From Pseudomonadota bacterium (GTDB lineage Bacteria > Pseudomonadota > Alphaproteobacteria > Acetobacterales > Acetobacteraceae): a stretch of 64,000 bases of DNA. The stretch lies in NCBI GenBank assembly GCA_021818505.1, contig JAKADX010000014.1:18806-82805 (forward strand), given 5' to 3'. The notes under the pieces are model-generated. The model made no database searches. It saw only the letters and a program-made list of their open reading frames with translations, and was not told where the DNA came from. Positions 24,591-34,409 of this stretch are shown here, piece after piece (the first letter of the stretch is position 1; every line of letters begins with the position of its first letter). Both the position numbers and the translations under genes were made by a program.

Positions 24591-26312
24591 TTACTGGAAC
24601 GGCAAGTAGCGGAAGCTGACGAAGAATACGTTCTCGTTCCCACTCGGCGAAATCATGCTACCTTTGGTTGCGCCAGCACCAGCGAACGCACTGCGGTCAA
24701 GATATTCGTACTGGACGCCCGCCTGCATCGTGCCGAAGCTGCCCTTGAAGAAGCGCCACCAGGCTCCCAACGTCGCTTCGACGACGCCGGAAGTATTGGC
24801 CGAACACGCGCCGAGTTCCATTTCGCAGCCCGCCAGATCCACCGCTGGGTTGCCGTAGCCATACGCCTTGCCCCCGGCATTGTAGGCCCTGTTGCCGATT
24901 TCCTCGGCACCGCCGTACAGATAAATGTCGATCGACGGCTTCGGATGACCGACGAATCCACCCATGATCTGATATTCGTTGAGCGCCTTGATCCTGCCGT
25001 TCGGGTCGAAGGTCACGTCGGGCAACTGCGCCGAACCATAGCGGCCGATGCCCTGGCCGACCAGACCGTTCAACTGGAAGTCCAGCATCCGGGGGATCAC
25101 CGGCAGGATCATGCCGGCACCGACGCCCTGCCCCGTTGTGGTGTAGTTCTGGCCGGTCCCGGAAGCGGCGTAGGAGACGCGGCCGCTCAGGAAGCGCAGC
25201 AGGCCCCACAACTCATAGTGGCCGAACCCGGGATCGGCGGCGACCTTCGCGATGATGTCCGGAGCCCAGTTGTCGCTATAACTCTGGATCGAGTTGACGT
25301 TCGGGCCGCCGCACTGGGAGTATTCCAGGGTACCGCCACCGATGCCGGTCAGCGCCGGTGCGCCCGTCAGACAGTTCGGGCCGGCCGGCTGGCCGAAGAT
25401 GGTCTGTGGCTCCTCGAGCGAAATACCGGCCCAGATGCGATGGTCGTCAAAATCCTTGGTGAGCCGCAACTGGGCCTGACGCTCCCAGTTGAAGCCGACG
25501 ACGTACTGTGCGTCGATCGTCAGCGGGATGTTCTCCTGGCGGGGCACCAGACCAACGCGATACGGCGTCGCCAAACTCCATGACTGGCCGCCCAGGAAAT
25601 GCAGCCCCGTGTCGGTGTTGTCATAAGTGGCGTAGAAGTGCCGCATCCGGAGCACATAGCTGTTGCTCTGGTTACTGTTCGACGAGCTGCCGGCGGCCAG
25701 GAAATCCGTCTCCATGTAGCTGGACAGCGTCGTCGCGTCGTCCACCTGCCCTTGCGCGAGCAGCGAGAAGCGGCTCTGCTGAGCGGTGAAGCGGTATTCG
25801 GGTATGTGGTAATTGGGGCTGTTGGGAAACGGGATGTTGCCGTTGAAGCCCGTATCGATGCCCGCCGCCTGGTTGCGGGAGCGATATCCGCCCTCCGCTG
25901 CCGCGAAGCCGCCCAGCGTCACGGTGACACCGCCCACGCGGAACGTGCCCAGAGGCAGTTTCGGCCCTGCCGGTGTCGGCGCCGCCACCGGCAGTTCGGC
26001 CAGCTTGGCCTGAATCGCCTGTTGCTGCGCCGTAGACGCCGCCGAGGCCGCGGTTGCCGCAGCCGCTTGGTCCTGGGCCGCCCTGGCCTGGGCCTGCGCC
26101 GCCGTGGCCTGTTCCTGCGCCGCCTTCAGTTGCTGATCGCGCGCTGCCGACTGAGCCTTCACGCGCGCCAGTTCGGCCTGCAACGCCTTGATCTCTTTCT
26201 CGATTGTCTCAATCTGCGCGTCGGACTGGGCCGCCGCCGGGTGGGTCAGGCTAGTTCCGGCCAGCGCAGTGGCCGCGAGCAGCCCGGCTCTCAACAAGGT
26301 GCGTTTGCTCAT
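24591..26312 (-). CDS. Outer-membrane porin with N-terminal coiled coil
   Basis: 573 aa from ATG 26312, supported by GAGGAATTG upstream. Signal peptide MSKRTLLRAGLLAATALAG, cleaved after HPAAAQ near residue 29. Residues about 33-110 are an Ala/Gln/Glu heptad region (IEKEIKALQAELARVKAQ) predicted as a coiled coil, perhaps forming a trimeric stalk against peptidoglycan. The rest is a beta-barrel with alternating aromatics (GLHFLGGQSWSLATPYRVGL, YLDRSAFAG) and ends in Phe-Gln (FRYLPFQ) close to a BamA-recognition end. Typical of large Acetobacteraceae porins. Substrate unknown. Divergent from the RND operon. Confidence 0.85.
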   Translation of the reverse strand: MSKRTLLRAGLLAATALAGTSLTHPAAAQSDAQIETIEKEIKALQAELARVKAQSAARDQQLKAAQEQATAAQAQARAAQDQAAAATAASAASTAQQQAIQAKLAELPVAAPTPAGPKLPLGTFRVGGVTVTLGGFAAAEGGYRSRNQAAGIDTGFNGNIPFPNSPNYHIPEYRFTAQQSRFSLLAQGQVDDATTLSSYMETDFLAAGSSSNSNQSNSYVLRMRHFYATYDNTDTGLHFLGGQSWSLATPYRVGLVPRQENIPLTIDAQYVVGFNWERQAQLRLTKDFDDHRIWAGISLEEPQTIFGQPAGPNCLTGAPALTGIGGGTLEYSQCGGPNVNSIQSYSDNWAPDIIAKVAADPGFGHYELWGLLRFLSGRVSYAASGTGQNYTTTGQGVGAGMILPVIPRMLDFQLNGLVGQGIGRYGSAQLPDVTFDPNGRIKALNEYQIMGGFVGHPKPSIDIYLYGGAEEIGNRAYNAGGKAYGYGNPAVDLAGCEMELGACSANTSGVVEATLGAWWRFFKGSFGTMQAGVQYEYLDRSAFAGAGATKGSMISPSGNENVFFVSFRYLPFQ

Positions 26313-26376
26313 CAATTCCTCGACCAGCCAATAGGATGCGATCACCGCACCGTGAGGCGCGGCTCATGGGCACCCT

Positions 26377-26506
26377 AGTTGCGCGTCGGCAACTCGTGTG
26401 TGGCATGATCGTGACAATTGTGGCGCCCGGCCCGGGGAGCGACTAAACCAGATTATAGGTGTGTCCCGCCGATCCGGCGGCTAATGGCCTGCCAAGCGAC
26501 AGGCCA
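26377..26506. promoter_or_regulatory. Inverted-repeat-rich divergent control region (porin / RND operon)
   Basis: The 293-base gap between the porin and RND starts holds three perfect inverted repeats: AGTTGC-N6-GCAACT (26377-26394), CCGCCG-ATC-CGGCGG (26466-26480), and TGGCCTG-N8-CAGGCCA (26485-26506). Their size and spacing suit dimeric regulators. No local TetR or MarR regulator gene is present; the adjacent two-component system is a candidate. Promoter boxes were not resolved. Confidence 0.4.
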
Positions 26507-26605
26507 GTTGCGCGTGTTCTGCCGCCGGGACCGCCGGTAGACTGGAGCCGACACAATGGCTGTGGCTGATGGCGGGCATTCGCCCTGCCGGACCAGGATT
26601 GATCG

Positions 26606-29600
26606 ATGATCGGGATCGTCAGCGTCGCGCTGCGGCGCCCCTATACCTTCATTGTGCTGGCGCTGCTGATCATGATCTTCGGCGCGCTCGCATCCGTGAG
26701 CACGCCTACCGACATCTTCCCGAACATCAACATCCCCGTGGTCAGCGTTGTCTGGACCTATAACGGGCTCCCGCCCGACGATATGTCGGGTCGAGTCGTG
26801 TATTATTTCGAACGATCAGTGACCACGCAGGTCAACGACATCGAGCACATGGAGTCGCAGTCGCTCCCCGGCTACGGCGTCGTTAAGATCTTTTTCCAGA
26901 AGACCGTCAATATCAATGCGGCGCTGGCGCAGGTCACCGCCTCCGCGCAGACTGTTCTAAAGCTGTTGCCGGCCGGTATCACGCCGCCTTACGTGCTCCG
27001 CTTCAACGCCTCTTCGGTGCCGATCCTGCAGATCGCCGTCTCCAGCAAAACGCTGCCGGAACAGACGCTATTCGATTACGCGCAGAACTTCATCCGCCCG
27101 CAACTTGCAAGTGTCCCTGGCGCGGCCATCCCCTCGCCGTACGGCGGCAAGGTACGGCAGATCCAGATCGACATCGACGAGCAGGCGATGCAGCAATACA
27201 GCCTCTCCGCTCAGGATGTCGGCAACGCGCTCGCCCGGCAGAACCAGATCACGCCGGTCGGCACCCAGAAGATCGGGAAGTTCGAATACACGGTCCAGCT
27301 CAACGACAGCCCGATCGCGGTGGCTGATCTGAACGACCTGCCGATCAAGAAGGTCAATGGCACGATCGTCTATATGCGTGATGTCGCGTTCGTCCACGAT
27401 GGCTATCCGCCGCAGATCAACATCGTTCGCGTGAACGGCAGCCGCGCCGTGCTGATGACCATCCTCAAGGTCGGGTCCGCCTCGACGCTGAACATCATCA
27501 GCGGCATCAAGGACCTGCTGCCGCTCGTGCGTGAGACTCTGCCGCCGGGCATCCGGCTGGATGCCGTGGGTGACCAGTCGATGTTCGTGCTGGATGCGGT
27601 GACCGGCGTGATGCGCGAGGGTGCGATCGCCGCGGCGCTTACCGGGCTCATGATCCTGGTATTCCTGGGCAGCTGGCGCTCGACGCTCATTATTACCGTA
27701 TCGATTCCGCTTGCGGTGCTGACCTCGATCACGATCCTCTCGGCGCTCGGCGAGACGATCAACGTGATGACGCTGGGCGGGCTGGCGCTTGCCGTCGGCA
27801 TCCTCGTGGACGACGCTACCGTCACCATCGAGAACATTAACTATCACCTCGAACAGGGCAAGCAGATCAAGGACGCCATCATGGACGGCGCCCGGCAGAT
27901 CGTGGTTCCCGCCTTCGTGTCGCTGCTGTGCATCTGCATCGTGTTTGTGCCGATGTTCTCGCTTGGCGGCGTGGCCGGATACCTGTTCCGGCCCCTGGCC
28001 GAAGCGGTCGTGTTCGCGCTGGTCGGATCGTTCGTGCTCTCCCGCACGCTGGTTCCGACACTCGCGAACTATCTGCTCGCCGCACAGGCACATCAGACGC
28101 ATGGCCCCCCAAGTCACGCACTGCCGGCCGCGCCGCGGCCGCGCCGCAGCATTTTCGGCCGCTTTCAGGAGGGATTCGAGCATCGCTTCGAACAGGTGCG
28201 CGGCCGCTATCGCGAGACGCTGGCGTTGGCGCTCGCGCATCCCTGGCGTTTCGTCGCCGGCTTCCTCATCGTTGTGCTGGCGTCGTTCGCCCTGGCACCC
28301 TGGCTCGGCCAGAATTTCTTCCCCTCCACGGATTCCGGGCAGATCAAGCTGCACGTCCGGGCCCAGACCGGCACCCGGATCGAGGAAACGGCGCGGCTGT
28401 GCGATCAGGTCGAGGCGACCGTGCGCGGCGTCATCCCGCCCAATGAACTGACCAGCATTGTCGATAACATCGGCCTGCCGATCAGCGGCATCAACATCGC
28501 TTACGGCAACTCGGGCACCATCGGCGTCGAGGACGCCGACATCCTGATCACGCTCGATGCCGACCATGCGCCGACTGCCGACTACGAGCGCCGCCTGCGC
28601 GAAGTACTGCCGCGGCTCTACCCCGGAACCACCTTCTCCTTCCTGCCGGCCGACATTACCACGCAAATCCTCAATTTCGGGCTGCCGGCGCCGATCGACG
28701 TGCGCATTACCGGTCCCAGCCGGCAGATGGAGAAAAACCGCGCCTACGCGGACGATGTGCTGGCCCGCATGCGACGCGTACCCGGCGTTGCCGACGCCCG
28801 AATTCAGCAGGCGTTCAACCAACCGACGCTCTACGTGGACGCCAACCGGACATTGGCGGGCCTGACCGGACTGACCGAGCGCGACGTGACCAACAGCCTG
28901 CAGACCGCGCTCGCCGGCAGCATCCAGACGGCGCCGACATTCTGGCTCGACCCGCGCACCGGCGTCTCCTACCCCATCGTCGTTCAGATGCCGCAGTACG
29001 ACATCGACTCGATCGGTGAACTTGAGAACCTGCCGATCACGGCCAACGGGCAGACACAGTTGCTCGGCGCCTTGGCAACAGTACGAATCGGCACGTCGAA
29101 TGCGGTCGTAACGCACTATAACGTCCAACCCGCGATCGACATCTATGCTGCAGTGCAGGGTCGCGACCTCGGCGCCGTCGCAACCGACGTCAACGCGATT
29201 CTCGACAGCACGAAATCGGCGGTGCCCCGCGGCAGCCAGGTGGAACTCGCCGGGCAGGTGACCACGATGACGAGCGCCTACAGCCAGCTGTTCTTTGGCC
29301 TGGGCTTCGCGATCCTGCTGATCTACCTGGTAATCGTCGTCAACTTCCAGTCCTGGCTGGATCCGTTCGTCATCATTACGGCGCTGCCTGCGGCCCTCGC
29401 CGGCATCGTCTGGATCCTGTTCGCCTCCGGCACCACGCTGTCGGTGCCGGCGCTCACCGGCGCGATCATGTCGATGGGGGTAGCGACCGCGAACAGCATT
29501 CTGATCGTCAGTTTCGCGCGCGAGCAGTTGGCGCTCGGCCGGGATCCTGTCTCGGCGGCACTGGAAGCGGGTTTCACCCGCTTCCGTCCGGTCCTGATGA

Positions 29601-29821
29601 CGGCGCTGGCGATGGTGATCGGTATGGCCCCCATGGCGCTCAGCGCCGACCAGAATGCGCCCCTGGGCCGGGCCGTGATCGGCGGATTGGTTTGTGCTAC
29701 CATTTCCACCTTGTTTTTCGTTCCAGCCATATTCAGTTTGGTGCATCGCGGCCATGAACAGCCATCGCGACCGGCACCGCCGGTGGCGCAGATTCAAACG
29801 CCCGTTCCGACCCACACCTGA
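26606..29821 (+). CDS. RND efflux pump inner-membrane permease (AcrB/MexB-like)
   Basis: 1071 aa. Proton-driven multidrug or metabolite efflux pump. Typical start FIVLALLIMIFGALASVSTP then TDIFPNINIPVVSVVWTYNG; the central membrane block GLALAVGILVDDATVTIENI carries the paired Asp residues used for proton relay in helix TM4. A second set of helices lies at 875-1040 (MSMGVATANSILIVSFAREQ). Two large periplasmic loops lie between. Full family length. It is unusual that the permease is the first gene, ahead of the adaptor. No nodulation- or metal-specific motif was noticed. ATG at 26606. Confidence 0.93.
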   Translation: MIGIVSVALRRPYTFIVLALLIMIFGALASVSTPTDIFPNINIPVVSVVWTYNGLPPDDMSGRVVYYFERSVTTQVNDIEHMESQSLPGYGVVKIFFQKTVNINAALAQVTASAQTVLKLLPAGITPPYVLRFNASSVPILQIAVSSKTLPEQTLFDYAQNFIRPQLASVPGAAIPSPYGGKVRQIQIDIDEQAMQQYSLSAQDVGNALARQNQITPVGTQKIGKFEYTVQLNDSPIAVADLNDLPIKKVNGTIVYMRDVAFVHDGYPPQINIVRVNGSRAVLMTILKVGSASTLNIISGIKDLLPLVRETLPPGIRLDAVGDQSMFVLDAVTGVMREGAIAAALTGLMILVFLGSWRSTLIITVSIPLAVLTSITILSALGETINVMTLGGLALAVGILVDDATVTIENINYHLEQGKQIKDAIMDGARQIVVPAFVSLLCICIVFVPMFSLGGVAGYLFRPLAEAVVFALVGSFVLSRTLVPTLANYLLAAQAHQTHGPPSHALPAAPRPRRSIFGRFQEGFEHRFEQVRGRYRETLALALAHPWRFVAGFLIVVLASFALAPWLGQNFFPSTDSGQIKLHVRAQTGTRIEETARLCDQVEATVRGVIPPNELTSIVDNIGLPISGINIAYGNSGTIGVEDADILITLDADHAPTADYERRLREVLPRLYPGTTFSFLPADITTQILNFGLPAPIDVRITGPSRQMEKNRAYADDVLARMRRVPGVADARIQQAFNQPTLYVDANRTLAGLTGLTERDVTNSLQTALAGSIQTAPTFWLDPRTGVSYPIVVQMPQYDIDSIGELENLPITANGQTQLLGALATVRIGTSNAVVTHYNVQPAIDIYAAVQGRDLGAVATDVNAILDSTKSAVPRGSQVELAGQVTTMTSAYSQLFFGLGFAILLIYLVIVVNFQSWLDPFVIITALPAALAGIVWILFASGTTLSVPALTGAIMSMGVATANSILIVSFAREQLALGRDPVSAALEAGFTRFRPVLMTALAMVIGMAPMALSADQNAPLGRAVIGGLVCATISTLFFVPAIFSLVHRGHEQPSRPAPPVAQIQTPVPTHT

Positions 29822-29835
29822 AAAGCGGACCACGA

Positions 29836-31086
29836 ATGCGTGACACTTCGGAGCAATCCCTCGACCCGGCGCCCCGCCGCTCCCACACCGGCCTCAAACT
29901 GGCCGGAGTGACGGCGCTGATCATCGCTCTCGCGGTTGCCGGCTTTGGCATCTGGCAACGCAACGACCATGAGCGGAAACTGGCGACATGGACTGACGCC
30001 CAAGCGGTGCCGACGGTCGCGATCGTGCGCCCGCAACCGGAAACCAAGGCTCAGACGCTGACGCTGCCGGGCAATGTCGATGCCTGGTTCGAGGCGCCGA
30101 TCTATGCCCGGGTCCCCGGCTATTTGCAGATGTGGTACAAGGATATCGGCGCGCGCGTGAAGGCGGGCGAGCTGCTCGGCGTGATCGACACGCCCGACCT
30201 CGACGAACAGCTTCACCAGGCCAAAGCCGACCTCAATTCCGCGCAGGCCAACCTGGCGCTGGCCGAAGTGACGGCGAAGCGCTGGAAAGCGCTGTTGTCT
30301 TCGTCAGCGGTGTCGCAGCAGTCGGTGGACGAGAAAGTCGCCGACGCAGTGGCGCTTAAAGCGAAGGTGGCTGCCGCGCAGGCAAATGTCGATCGTCTCA
30401 ATGCTCTGGAGAGCTTCAAGCGCTTGGTTGCGCCCTTCGACGGTGTGGTGACCGCGCGCAAGACCGATATCGGCGACCTGATCAATGTCGGGGCCAGCTC
30501 CAGGCCTGCGCTGTTCGCGGTTGCCGACATCCACGCCATGCGCGTTTACGTGCGGGTACCGCAGGCCTTTTCCGCCCGGATCGCCGTCGGTATGAAGGCA
30601 AATCTGAGGCTGCCGCAATATCCCGATCAGACGTTCTCGGCGACGGTGCTGACCACCTCCAACGCGATCAACCGAGAGAGCCGCACGGTGCTGGTCGAAC
30701 TGGTCGCGGAGAATCCGGACGGCAAACTCTGGCCCGGCACATACGCCGACGTGAGCTTCGACCTTCCGGCCGACACCAAGATCGTGCAGATCCCGGCGAG
30801 TGCGCTGCTGTTCCAGTCCGAAGGCTTGCAGGTCGCAGTGCTCGGCCCGGAGAACAAGGTGGAGATCCGCTCGGTTCGCGTCGGACGCAACTTCGGCACG
30901 ATGGTCGAGGTGCTATCAGGCGTCAGTGCCGGCGATCGGGTGATCGACAGCCCACCCGATTCGATCGTTGCCGGGCAACTGGTCCATCCCGAGGAGCAGA
31001 ACCCCAACATTGCCCGCGATACCGGAGAGGTCCCGGCGAAACCAACGGCGGCGGCGCGTGGCGATCAGCCCGCGGCCGGCCAATAA
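29836..31086 (+). CDS. RND efflux periplasmic adaptor (membrane fusion protein)
   Basis: 416 aa. N-terminal membrane anchor (about 21-40), lipoyl-like halves PIYARVPGYLQMWYKDIGARVK and LVAPFDGVVTARKTDIGDL around an alpha-hairpin (QAKADLNSAQANLALAEVTAKRW). A beta-barrel and membrane-proximal domain complete it. Bridges the permease to the outer-membrane channel. It starts 15 bases after the permease stop, and its stop overlaps the start of the channel gene. Confidence 0.93.
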   Translation: MRDTSEQSLDPAPRRSHTGLKLAGVTALIIALAVAGFGIWQRNDHERKLATWTDAQAVPTVAIVRPQPETKAQTLTLPGNVDAWFEAPIYARVPGYLQMWYKDIGARVKAGELLGVIDTPDLDEQLHQAKADLNSAQANLALAEVTAKRWKALLSSSAVSQQSVDEKVADAVALKAKVAAAQANVDRLNALESFKRLVAPFDGVVTARKTDIGDLINVGASSRPALFAVADIHAMRVYVRVPQAFSARIAVGMKANLRLPQYPDQTFSATVLTTSNAINRESRTVLVELVAENPDGKLWPGTYADVSFDLPADTKIVQIPASALLFQSEGLQVAVLGPENKVEIRSVRVGRNFGTMVEVLSGVSAGDRVIDSPPDSIVAGQLVHPEEQNPNIARDTGEVPAKPTAAARGDQPAAGQ

Positions 31087-32555
31087 TGCGGCGTCTGGCG
31101 GCGGTGGCGCTGAGCGGAGCGCTGCTTGCCGGATGCGATCTGGCCCCGCCCTACAAGGCTCCGGTCGTGACGGTGCCGGCCTCCTACCGCGACACCGTCA
31201 TCTGGCGAACGGCCACGCCAGCGGATCAGGCACCAAAGCCCGACTGGTGGCGGGACTTCAACGATCCGACCATCAACAGGCTGGTGGACGATCTCGACCA
31301 CAAGAACTTCACTCTCGCCGCAGCCACAGCAACGTTCGATCAGGCGCGGGCCTACGCCGGCGAAGCGGACGCAGGTCTGTTTCCACAATTCGGCGTGCAG
31401 GGCGGTATCTCCAGGACCCAGTACACGTCAAATGAAGCGGGGAAGTCAGATTTTCTGAAGGCTCATGGGCTTCTCCCCGATTTCATAGCGCGCAATACGC
31501 TTGCTGGCGGACTAACCTACGAGATCGATTTCTGGGATCAGATCCATAACCAGATCGCCGCGGGCGAGGCCACCGCGCAAGCCACTGGCGCCGACCTGGC
31601 CTTTCTGCGGCTCAGTCTGCAGGCCGAGCTGGTGAACGATTACCTTCTCCTGCGTGGGCTGGACGCCGAGCAGGATCTGCTCAAACACACGGTCGCGGCG
31701 TATCAGCAGGCACTGAATGTCGCGCAGAACCGCTTCATCGGCAAGATCTCACCGGCGATGGATGTGACGCGCGCGCAGACCCAGCTGGAATCGGCCCGCG
31801 CGCAGCTTGACGATGTCGGCGCGCGACGCGCATTGGCTGAGCACGCCATTGCCACTCTGGTCGCGGTGCCGGCGCCAGCCTTCTCGATCCCACCGTCGCT
31901 CGCCCCGATCAAGCTGCCGCCGCTGCCGCCCAGTGTTCCCTCCTCACTGTTGCAGCGCCGACCTGACATTGCGGCGGCGGAGCGTCGTGTCGCCGCGTCC
32001 AATGCGACGATTGGCGTGGCGCGCGCGGCGTTCTTCCCGAATATCGCACTGAACGCGATCGGTGGCGTGCAGTCGAGCAACCTGAACATGTTCACGGGAC
32101 CGGCAACCTTCTTCTCGCTTGGCCCGACGCTGCGACTGCCGGTCTTCGAGGGCGGATTGCTCAATGCGCAGGAGGCGGCGACCATCGCCGCGTTCAATGT
32201 CAGCACGGCCGACTATCGCAACACGGTGGTGACCGCGTTTCAGGAAGTCGAGGACGCACTGGCGCAACTGCACTACTACGGAGTCGAGCAAGCCGACGAC
32301 AAGCGGGCCGTGGCCGCCGCACAACGCACGCTCGACATGGCGATGGCGCTCTACCAGGATGGGGCCACCAACTTCCTCGAAGTCGTGGTGGCGCAGGAGT
32401 CGCTGCTGAGCGCACAGCTGCTCCTGCTGCGGTTGCAGACGCAGTATTTGCAGTCCGGCGTGCGGCTGGTCCGCGCACTCGGCGGCGGTTGGAGCAATCA
32501 AGACCTACCGAAACTCGACCAGATGCCCCTTTACCACGTGGACATCGGACAATAG
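31086..32555 (+). CDS. RND efflux outer-membrane factor, NodT/OprM-like lipoprotein
   Basis: 489 aa. Lipoprotein signal with lipobox LLAGC (Cys at about 19). The body has the duplicated helical OEP repeats: LVNDYLLLRGLDAEQDLLKH, then RRPDIAAAERRVAASNATIGVARAAFFPNI and YQDGATNFLEVVVAQESLLSAQ. It trimerises as the TolC-like exit duct of the pump. Start overlaps the adaptor stop by one base (TAATG). Confidence 0.93.
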   Translation: MRRLAAVALSGALLAGCDLAPPYKAPVVTVPASYRDTVIWRTATPADQAPKPDWWRDFNDPTINRLVDDLDHKNFTLAAATATFDQARAYAGEADAGLFPQFGVQGGISRTQYTSNEAGKSDFLKAHGLLPDFIARNTLAGGLTYEIDFWDQIHNQIAAGEATAQATGADLAFLRLSLQAELVNDYLLLRGLDAEQDLLKHTVAAYQQALNVAQNRFIGKISPAMDVTRAQTQLESARAQLDDVGARRALAEHAIATLVAVPAPAFSIPPSLAPIKLPPLPPSVPSSLLQRRPDIAAAERRVAASNATIGVARAAFFPNIALNAIGGVQSSNLNMFTGPATFFSLGPTLRLPVFEGGLLNAQEAATIAAFNVSTADYRNTVVTAFQEVEDALAQLHYYGVEQADDKRAVAAAQRTLDMAMALYQDGATNFLEVVVAQESLLSAQLLLLRLQTQYLQSGVRLVRALGGGWSNQDLPKLDQMPLYHVDIGQ

Positions 32556-32558
32556 TCG

Positions 32559-32852
32559 TCAGCGCCGCGACCCCGCGGTGCGTGGAAACGGGACGACCAC
32601 ACCGCCCGATCCGTTCGGCGGCCGCGGGGAGACGAGCGGCGGCGCCGGCAGGATCGGCGCGCGCGATGGCGGCGGAGGAATGTTGCGCACCCACGCGGCA
32701 TAGGTTCGGCGGGCTTCCTCGCGCTGGGCCGCGATTGCCGCTCTGCGGCGGTGACGCCCACGCCACCAGCGCCGCAGGTCGCCGGAAAAATACACACCGT
32801 AGGCGGCGATCCACACGACGGCGGCAACGGCGGCCAGTATCGTGTCGAGCAT
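32559..32852 (-). CDS. Small single-pass membrane protein, unknown
   Basis: 97 aa. One N-terminal helix (DTILAAVAAVVWIAAYGVYF), then Arg-rich RRWWRGRHRRRAAI placing the tail in the cytosol, and a Pro-rich C-terminus. A strong GGGGAGG six bases before the ATG supports translation. Converges on the RND operon three bases after its stop and follows the nitronate monooxygenase-like gene divergently. No family recognised. Confidence 0.6.
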   Translation of the reverse strand: MLDTILAAVAAVVWIAAYGVYFSGDLRRWWRGRHRRRAAIAAQREEARRTYAAWVRNIPPPPSRAPILPAPPLVSPRPPNGSGGVVVPFPRTAGSRR

Positions 32853-32881
32853 CGTCCTCCCCTGAACGCGCCAGGGCCGGG

Positions 32882-34297
32882 CTAGCGCCCGGTCAGAATG
32901 CGATCGAACAGTTGACGCACCGTCGGGATGAAGCCGTTGCTGTAAAATGGGTCCGTGCCGAAGCGGAAGCCGTTGTGGCCGCTGAACATCAGATTATGTT
33001 CCATGATCTCGTCGCGATCGGAATCGTGCGCCACGGTCTGCAACGTCTTCTGGATACAGAAGCTGCGGGCGTCGGCCTTCTTCCCAGTGCTGAATTCGGG
33101 CTCGACCTGCGACCAGTTCGAGAACCTGCATTGGCTGAGGCAGCCCATGCAGGCGACCTGGTCGGCGAGGATTTCTCGCGCTTTTTCGGGCGTGACAAAG
33201 ATCAGCGTGCTGTCGGGGGTTCGCAGCGCCTCCGTAAACCCATGCGCCTCCCACTCCGTGACCCGTCCCAGGTCGGCGGGTGTGAGATAGACGGTACGCT
33301 TGCGCGGCCCGACCCCGAACTCCGCGAGGTGCTCGCCCACCGGCTCGGCGGTGTAGGCGACCTGACGCTCGTTGCGCTCTCGCAGTTCGCTGATGAAGGC
33401 ATTGTTGACTGCTGAGGAATAAAAACCGGTCGGGCTGAAGCGGTTAAGGAAGATGTCGCCTTCCTTCAGCGTCAGCAGCTTTCGCTTCCAGGCATCGCCG
33501 ATCGGGCTTTCCTGTGTGAGCAGCGGGCGGGTGCCGAACTGGAAGGCGATCGGGCCGAGTTCCGGGTTGTCGATCCAGTGCTCCCACTCTTCCAGCCACC
33601 AGACGCCACCGGCCATGATGATCGGCGTCTCTGCCAATCCCGATTCGCGCATCACGTTGCGCAGCGCCAGCACGCGCGGATAAGGATCCTCCGGCTTGGT
33701 CGGGTCCTCGCTGTTGGAGAGCCCGTTATGCCCGCCGGCCAGCCAGGGATCCTCATATACCACGCCGCCGAGCAGCGCCGCCGCCTTGTGGTAAGCCCGC
33801 TTCCACAGCGCGTTGAAGGCACGCGCCGAGGACACGATCGGGTAGTAATGGACATTGAACTTGGCGGCGATGTCCGACAGGCGATACGGCATCCCGGCGC
33901 CGCAGGTCAGGCCATTTATCAGCCCTTTGGCCTGTTCCATGATGCCGGTGATGACTCGCTCGGCCCCGCCCATCTCCCAGAGGATGTTGGCGTGGATGCG
34001 CCCCTTGCCGCCCGCGATCTCATAGGCGCGGCGGGCCTGCGCAATGCCGCCGGCGATGGCGTAGCGGATGAGCTCCTCGTGGCGCTCGCGCCGCGTGCGA
34101 CCGCGATACACCTGCGGTATGCGGTTGCCCTGCTCGTCATAGCTGTCGGCATTGACGGCGCTCATCGTTCCGATGCCGCCGCACGCGGCCCAGTGCCCGG
34201 CGGTGACGCCGGTCGAAATGGCCACGCCCTTGCCGCCCTCGACGAGCGGCAGCAGGTCCATCCCACCCATGCGGATCGCGTTGATGGCCTTCATCAC
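32882..34297 (-). CDS. Nitronate monooxygenase-family flavoprotein
   Basis: 471 aa, the long form of the family. FMN-binding TIM barrel with VAISTGVTAGHWAACGGIGT near the start, AGGVWWLEEWEHWIDNPELG and FGTRPLLTQESP. A C-terminal cysteine cluster CMGCLSQCRFSNW is not part of the classic 2-nitropropane dioxygenases and may hold a metal or FeS site. Real substrate unknown: enoyl reductase or propionate-3-nitronate oxidation are options. Located 112 bases downstream of pnp on the same strand, separated by a hairpin. Confidence 0.8.
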   Translation of the reverse strand: MMKAINAIRMGGMDLLPLVEGGKGVAISTGVTAGHWAACGGIGTMSAVNADSYDEQGNRIPQVYRGRTRRERHEELIRYAIAGGIAQARRAYEIAGGKGRIHANILWEMGGAERVITGIMEQAKGLINGLTCGAGMPYRLSDIAAKFNVHYYPIVSSARAFNALWKRAYHKAAALLGGVVYEDPWLAGGHNGLSNSEDPTKPEDPYPRVLALRNVMRESGLAETPIIMAGGVWWLEEWEHWIDNPELGPIAFQFGTRPLLTQESPIGDAWKRKLLTLKEGDIFLNRFSPTGFYSSAVNNAFISELRERNERQVAYTAEPVGEHLAEFGVGPRKRTVYLTPADLGRVTEWEAHGFTEALRTPDSTLIFVTPEKAREILADQVACMGCLSQCRFSNWSQVEPEFSTGKKADARSFCIQKTLQTVAHDSDRDEIMEHNLMFSGHNGFRFGTDPFYSNGFIPTVRQLFDRILTGR

Positions 34298-34366
34298 GGC
34301 TATCCCTTCGCGCCTGCGGCCGGGCTACTCCCCCGAACCCGTCATGCCAGTGTAACGCAGGCAACA

Positions 34367-34396
34367 CCCGTCCGCACGCCTCCGCGAGCGGACGGG
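34367..34396 (-). terminator. Candidate terminator hairpin after pnp
   Basis: Perfect 9-bp stem CCCGTCCGC (34367-34375) and GCGGACGGG (34388-34396) with a 12-base loop, starting 14 bases after the pnp stop. No U-run follows, so it may instead be a stabilising or Rho-linked structure at the end of the ribosome operon. Confidence 0.4.
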
Positions 34397-34409
34397 CAGA
34401 CCTCGCGCC

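Noticed and set aside
27068..29833. A 921-codon minus-strand frame under the RND permease
   Set aside because: Complement of a strongly supported efflux gene; composition artefact.
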